Origin: 13-2-20CM-68-14 sp035640035
Lineage (GTDB): Bacteria; Actinomycetota; Thermoleophilia; Gaiellales; Gaiellaceae
Direction of reading: 5' to 3'
Assembly (NCBI GenBank): GCA_035640035.1
Contig: DASQWX010000053.1
Coordinates: forward strand, 1 to 6,363
DNA: 6,363 nt
A program made the position numbers and the translations under genes. This document shows positions 4,893-6,363 of the stretch, in pieces. The notes under the pieces were generated by a model that had not been told where the DNA came from, made no database searches, and was given only the letters and a program-made list of their open reading frames with translations. The first letter of the stretch is position 1. Each line of letters starts with the position of its first letter.

Positions 4893-6068
4893 TCACGTCT
4901 CGGCGTCCACCGCGCGTCCACGGACCGCCGCGAGTTTCCCGCGATGCCGAGAAACCCTGTCGCCATAGGGCTCTGCGACCCTCGGTGTCGACGTCCACCC
5001 AGCGTCCACGGCCCGCTCAACCGCAAGCGCATCCAGAAGCGAGACGGCGTGCTTGTGACTGTCGACAGCGAGGTGGCCGTAGTGGAGATCGATCATGGCG
5101 ATGCTCGTCCCCATGAACCGTGAGACCGCGAAGACGGGCACGCCGGCGCGCAACGCGAAGGTCGCGGAGGTGTGGCGTAGGTCGTAGAGATCGCGGAGGG
5201 GCTCGATGCCTGCAGCTCGCTGCACCGGTTTCCAGTGCCGCCGGTTGAAGTTGCGGAAGTCGACGTAGCCACCGCGCGCGTTCGGGAAGAGCAGCGGGCT
5301 ATCTTCCCGGGCTGGCAGCGCCTCGAGCGCCTCGAGCGCAACCGCCTGCAGCGGCACCGCGCGTCTGCTCAGCCGCGTCTTCGTCTGCTTCACCCGCCCG
5401 TTCGCATACGCCCGGCGGATGTGGACGACCCCGCCACGATCCACGTCACGGTGCTCGAGCGCGAAGAGCTCCGAGGGTCGAAGCCCGGTCCCAGCGGCGA
5501 ACACGACCATCGGGCCGTAGACCGGACCGAGTCGGTCGGCGAGCGACCTGATCTGCTCCCAGGAATCGAACGGCCGCTGTTCCCGGCAGCGCCGGCCCGG
5601 GTTCGGCACCCCACGCGTGGCCGGGTTCTCGTCAATCAACTTCCAGGCGACCGCACGGTTCAGCACCTGCCGAAGCGCCTGCGTTGCCTCGAAGCGATGC
5701 CCTTCCGGAACGGTCAGCCGCCACCCGCACACCTCTTCAGACGAGAGCTCGGCGAGGCGCACCTCGCCGAGTGCCGCGGTCGCCTTCCCAAGCAGCCAGC
5801 GCAACTTCGCGACCGTCACCCGCTCACCCTGGTGCATGGCTAGGTACTCCTCAACCCACTCCCCGAGCGTGAGCCTCGCCGCCCGACCGCCAGGCCCGAG
5901 CCGCGCCAGCTTGGTCTGAAGCGCCCTCTGAGCCTCCGCCCTCGTCGCGAACCCGCCCACCTGCGGCCTCGCCGACCCGCGACCCTCGAGCCGATACCGG
6001 AACGCCCACAGCGGCTCGCCGTCCGCGCCCTTCGCCTTCAACTTGAACACCTGACCCTGCTGAATCAC
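4893..6068 (-). CDS. int: Phage-type tyrosine recombinase / integrase
   Basis: A 391-residue site-specific recombinase that would integrate and excise an element by strand exchange. Residues about 1-60 form an arm-binding domain (LWAFRYRLEGRGSA, then GGFATRAEAQRALQ). About 67-150 is the SAM-like core-binding domain (LTLGEWVEEYLA, then RLAELSSEEV). The catalytic domain follows, with Arg197 in GTGLRPSE, Lys230 in KQTKTRLSRR, Arg298 in LYDLRHTSAT and nucleophile Tyr330 in DLHYGHL. The usual first His of HxxR is Tyr295, and the His of LGH is Thr321 (MGTS), a pattern I associate with many actinobacterial phage integrases. The start is the GTG at 6068, with AGGAGG 5 nt upstream; an in-frame ATG at 6107 lacks a ribosome site and lies in a hairpin. 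About 60 residues follow the Tyr, and their coding DNA holds the GTCCAC repeats of the att region. The gene reads toward the tRNA-Thr fragment. No excisionase gene is seen. Confidence 0.93.
   Translation of the reverse strand: MIQQGQVFKLKAKGADGEPLWAFRYRLEGRGSARPQVGGFATRAEAQRALQTKLARLGPGGRAARLTLGEWVEEYLAMHQGERVTVAKLRWLLGKATAALGEVRLAELSSEEVCGWRLTVPEGHRFEATQALRQVLNRAVAWKLIDENPATRGVPNPGRRCREQRPFDSWEQIRSLADRLGPVYGPMVVFAAGTGLRPSELFALEHRDVDRGGVVHIRRAYANGRVKQTKTRLSRRAVPLQAVALEALEALPAREDSPLLFPNARGGYVDFRNFNRRHWKPVQRAAGIEPLRDLYDLRHTSATFALRAGVPVFAVSRFMGTSIAMIDLHYGHLAVDSHKHAVSLLDALAVERAVDAGWTSTPRVAEPYGDRVSRHRGKLAAVRGRAVDAET
4903..5009. repeat. Paired GCGTCCAC repeats inside the integrase 3' end (right att arm)
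   Basis: GCGTCCAC occurs at 4903-4910, 4914-4921 and 5002-5009, with ACGTCCAC at 4991-4998. They form two pairs, each with an 11-bp offset, and the pairs are 88 bp (eight times 11) apart. An inverted copy lies across the tRNA fragment at 4776-4783. They fall in the coding sequence of the integrase C-terminal tail after the catalytic Tyr, where coding constraint is weak. Equal phase and two-sided placement around the core suggest integrase arm-type sites. Confidence 0.55.
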
Positions 6069-6073
6069 GGCAA

Positions 6074-6103
6074 CCTCCTCGATTCGACAACGGGAATCGA
6101 GGA
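6074..6103 (-). promoter_or_regulatory. Integrase ribosome site inside an inverted repeat
   Basis: AGGAGG (6074-6079, minus strand) sits 5 nt before the GTG start of int. A perfect 10-bp inverted repeat, 6076-6085 with 6094-6103 around an 8-nt loop, covers four of its six bases. In the mRNA this would hide the ribosome site; in DNA it could be an operator for the integrase or another regulator. Either would limit int expression. Confidence 0.6.
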
Positions 6104-6180
6104 TCACACCGAGCCCGCGGCTGCTACCACCTCTCCTACTGAGAAGTCGTCAGCGACGTGAGATGTATTGAGCTTTCAAA

Positions 6181-6363
6181 TCACGTCCGCGGCTCACTAC
6201 TCATCCCCTGAAGAGCGCGGGCAAGCGCGTCGAGGAGCGAGCCCCAGCCTTGCTCACGGCTGGTCGGGGAGACGAGCCCGTCGAAGAAGGCGCCGTGCTC
6301 GGTGAGGACGAGCAGGGTGCGCCCGCCGTCGGCCTCCAGTTCGATCGTCGCCAGCGAGACCGA
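6181..6363 (-). CDS. AHSA1/SRPBCC-family protein, C-terminal end only
   Basis: The minus strand is open from the window edge for 60 codons to a TGA at 6181-6183. The product reads SVSLATIELEADGGRTLLVL, then TEHGAFFDG, then REQGWGSLLDALARAL and a short polar tail. The TLLxLTExGAFFDG strand followed by RExGWxxLLDxLxxxL is the closing strand and long C-terminal helix of the SRPBCC fold as found in AHSA1-like proteins (activator of Hsp90 ATPase 1 homologues). These small hydrophobic-ligand-binding proteins are common in actinobacteria and often lie beside ArsR-type regulators. The N-terminal two thirds lie outside the window, so neither start nor partner can be seen. It is 112 bp upstream of the int start, in the same direction; whether it belongs to the element or to the host flank is unknown. 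Confidence 0.82.
   Translation of the reverse strand, partial: SVSLATIELEADGGRTLLVLTEHGAFFDGLVSPTSREQGWGSLLDALARALQGMSSEPRT

Noticed and set aside
6069..6107. ATG at 6107 as the start of the integrase
   Set aside because: It has no Shine-Dalgarno and would place the inverted repeat inside coding sequence, while GTG at 6068 has AGGAGG at the right distance and begins at the usual N-terminus of the domain.

Overview
The window is high-GC DNA with actinobacterial character. Codon use is strongly G/C at third positions, Shine-Dalgarno sites are clear, and the protein families (SnoaL-tailed ECF sigma factor, 14-helix DHA2 exporter, RibD_C reductase, AHSA1-like SRPBCC protein) are those that fill soil actinobacterial genomes. 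A member of the Thermoleophilia/Solirubrobacterales is plausible, but this is inference from protein style only. Every convincing gene lies on the minus strand.

Layout, left to right. A 15-bp terminator hairpin (13-46) followed by TTTT serves a plus-strand transcript arriving from outside the window. Next is a RibD_C/dihydrofolate-reductase-like protein (78-650). The 438-bp gap after it is not empty: 848-1049 holds a decayed IS110-type transposase N-terminus, with two 1-nt deletions, an in-frame stop and a Glu-to-Lys change at a catalytic position. Then comes a two-gene operon in which a VOC/glyoxalase-fold protein (2150-2524) is joined by an ATGA overlap to an ECF sigma factor with a C-terminal SnoaL-like domain (1089-2153). 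A 15-bp hairpin (2612-2651) separates this operon from a DHA2-family MFS exporter (2673-4130). The exporter leader carries a 16-bp near-palindrome, a likely operator. The stretch from 4217 to 4660 has no gene I can support.

The most informative part is 4660-6107. The 3' half of a tRNA-Thr(GGT), from the anticodon loop through the T-arm to the discriminator base, sits at 4799-4840 without its 5' half. It lies 52 bp beyond the 3' end of a phage-type tyrosine integrase (4893-6068, GTG start). Short repeats with about 10- or 11-bp phasing flank it on both sides, including inside the integrase 3' end. Together this looks like an attP region: a tRNA-derived core, two arms with candidate integrase arm-binding sites, and int. 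A normally integrated element with int on this side should have an intact tRNA at this junction, and none is present. The window may therefore show a circular form, a tandem junction, or an old element whose tRNA half was lost. Beyond int, the C-terminal 60 residues of an AHSA1/SRPBCC-type protein run off the right edge (6181-6363).

Functionally the left part looks like stress- or drug-response accessory genes (exporter, sigma factor with built-in sensory domain, VOC protein, reductase) beside an integrative element. Whether those genes are cargo of the element or chromosomal flank cannot be decided from this window.
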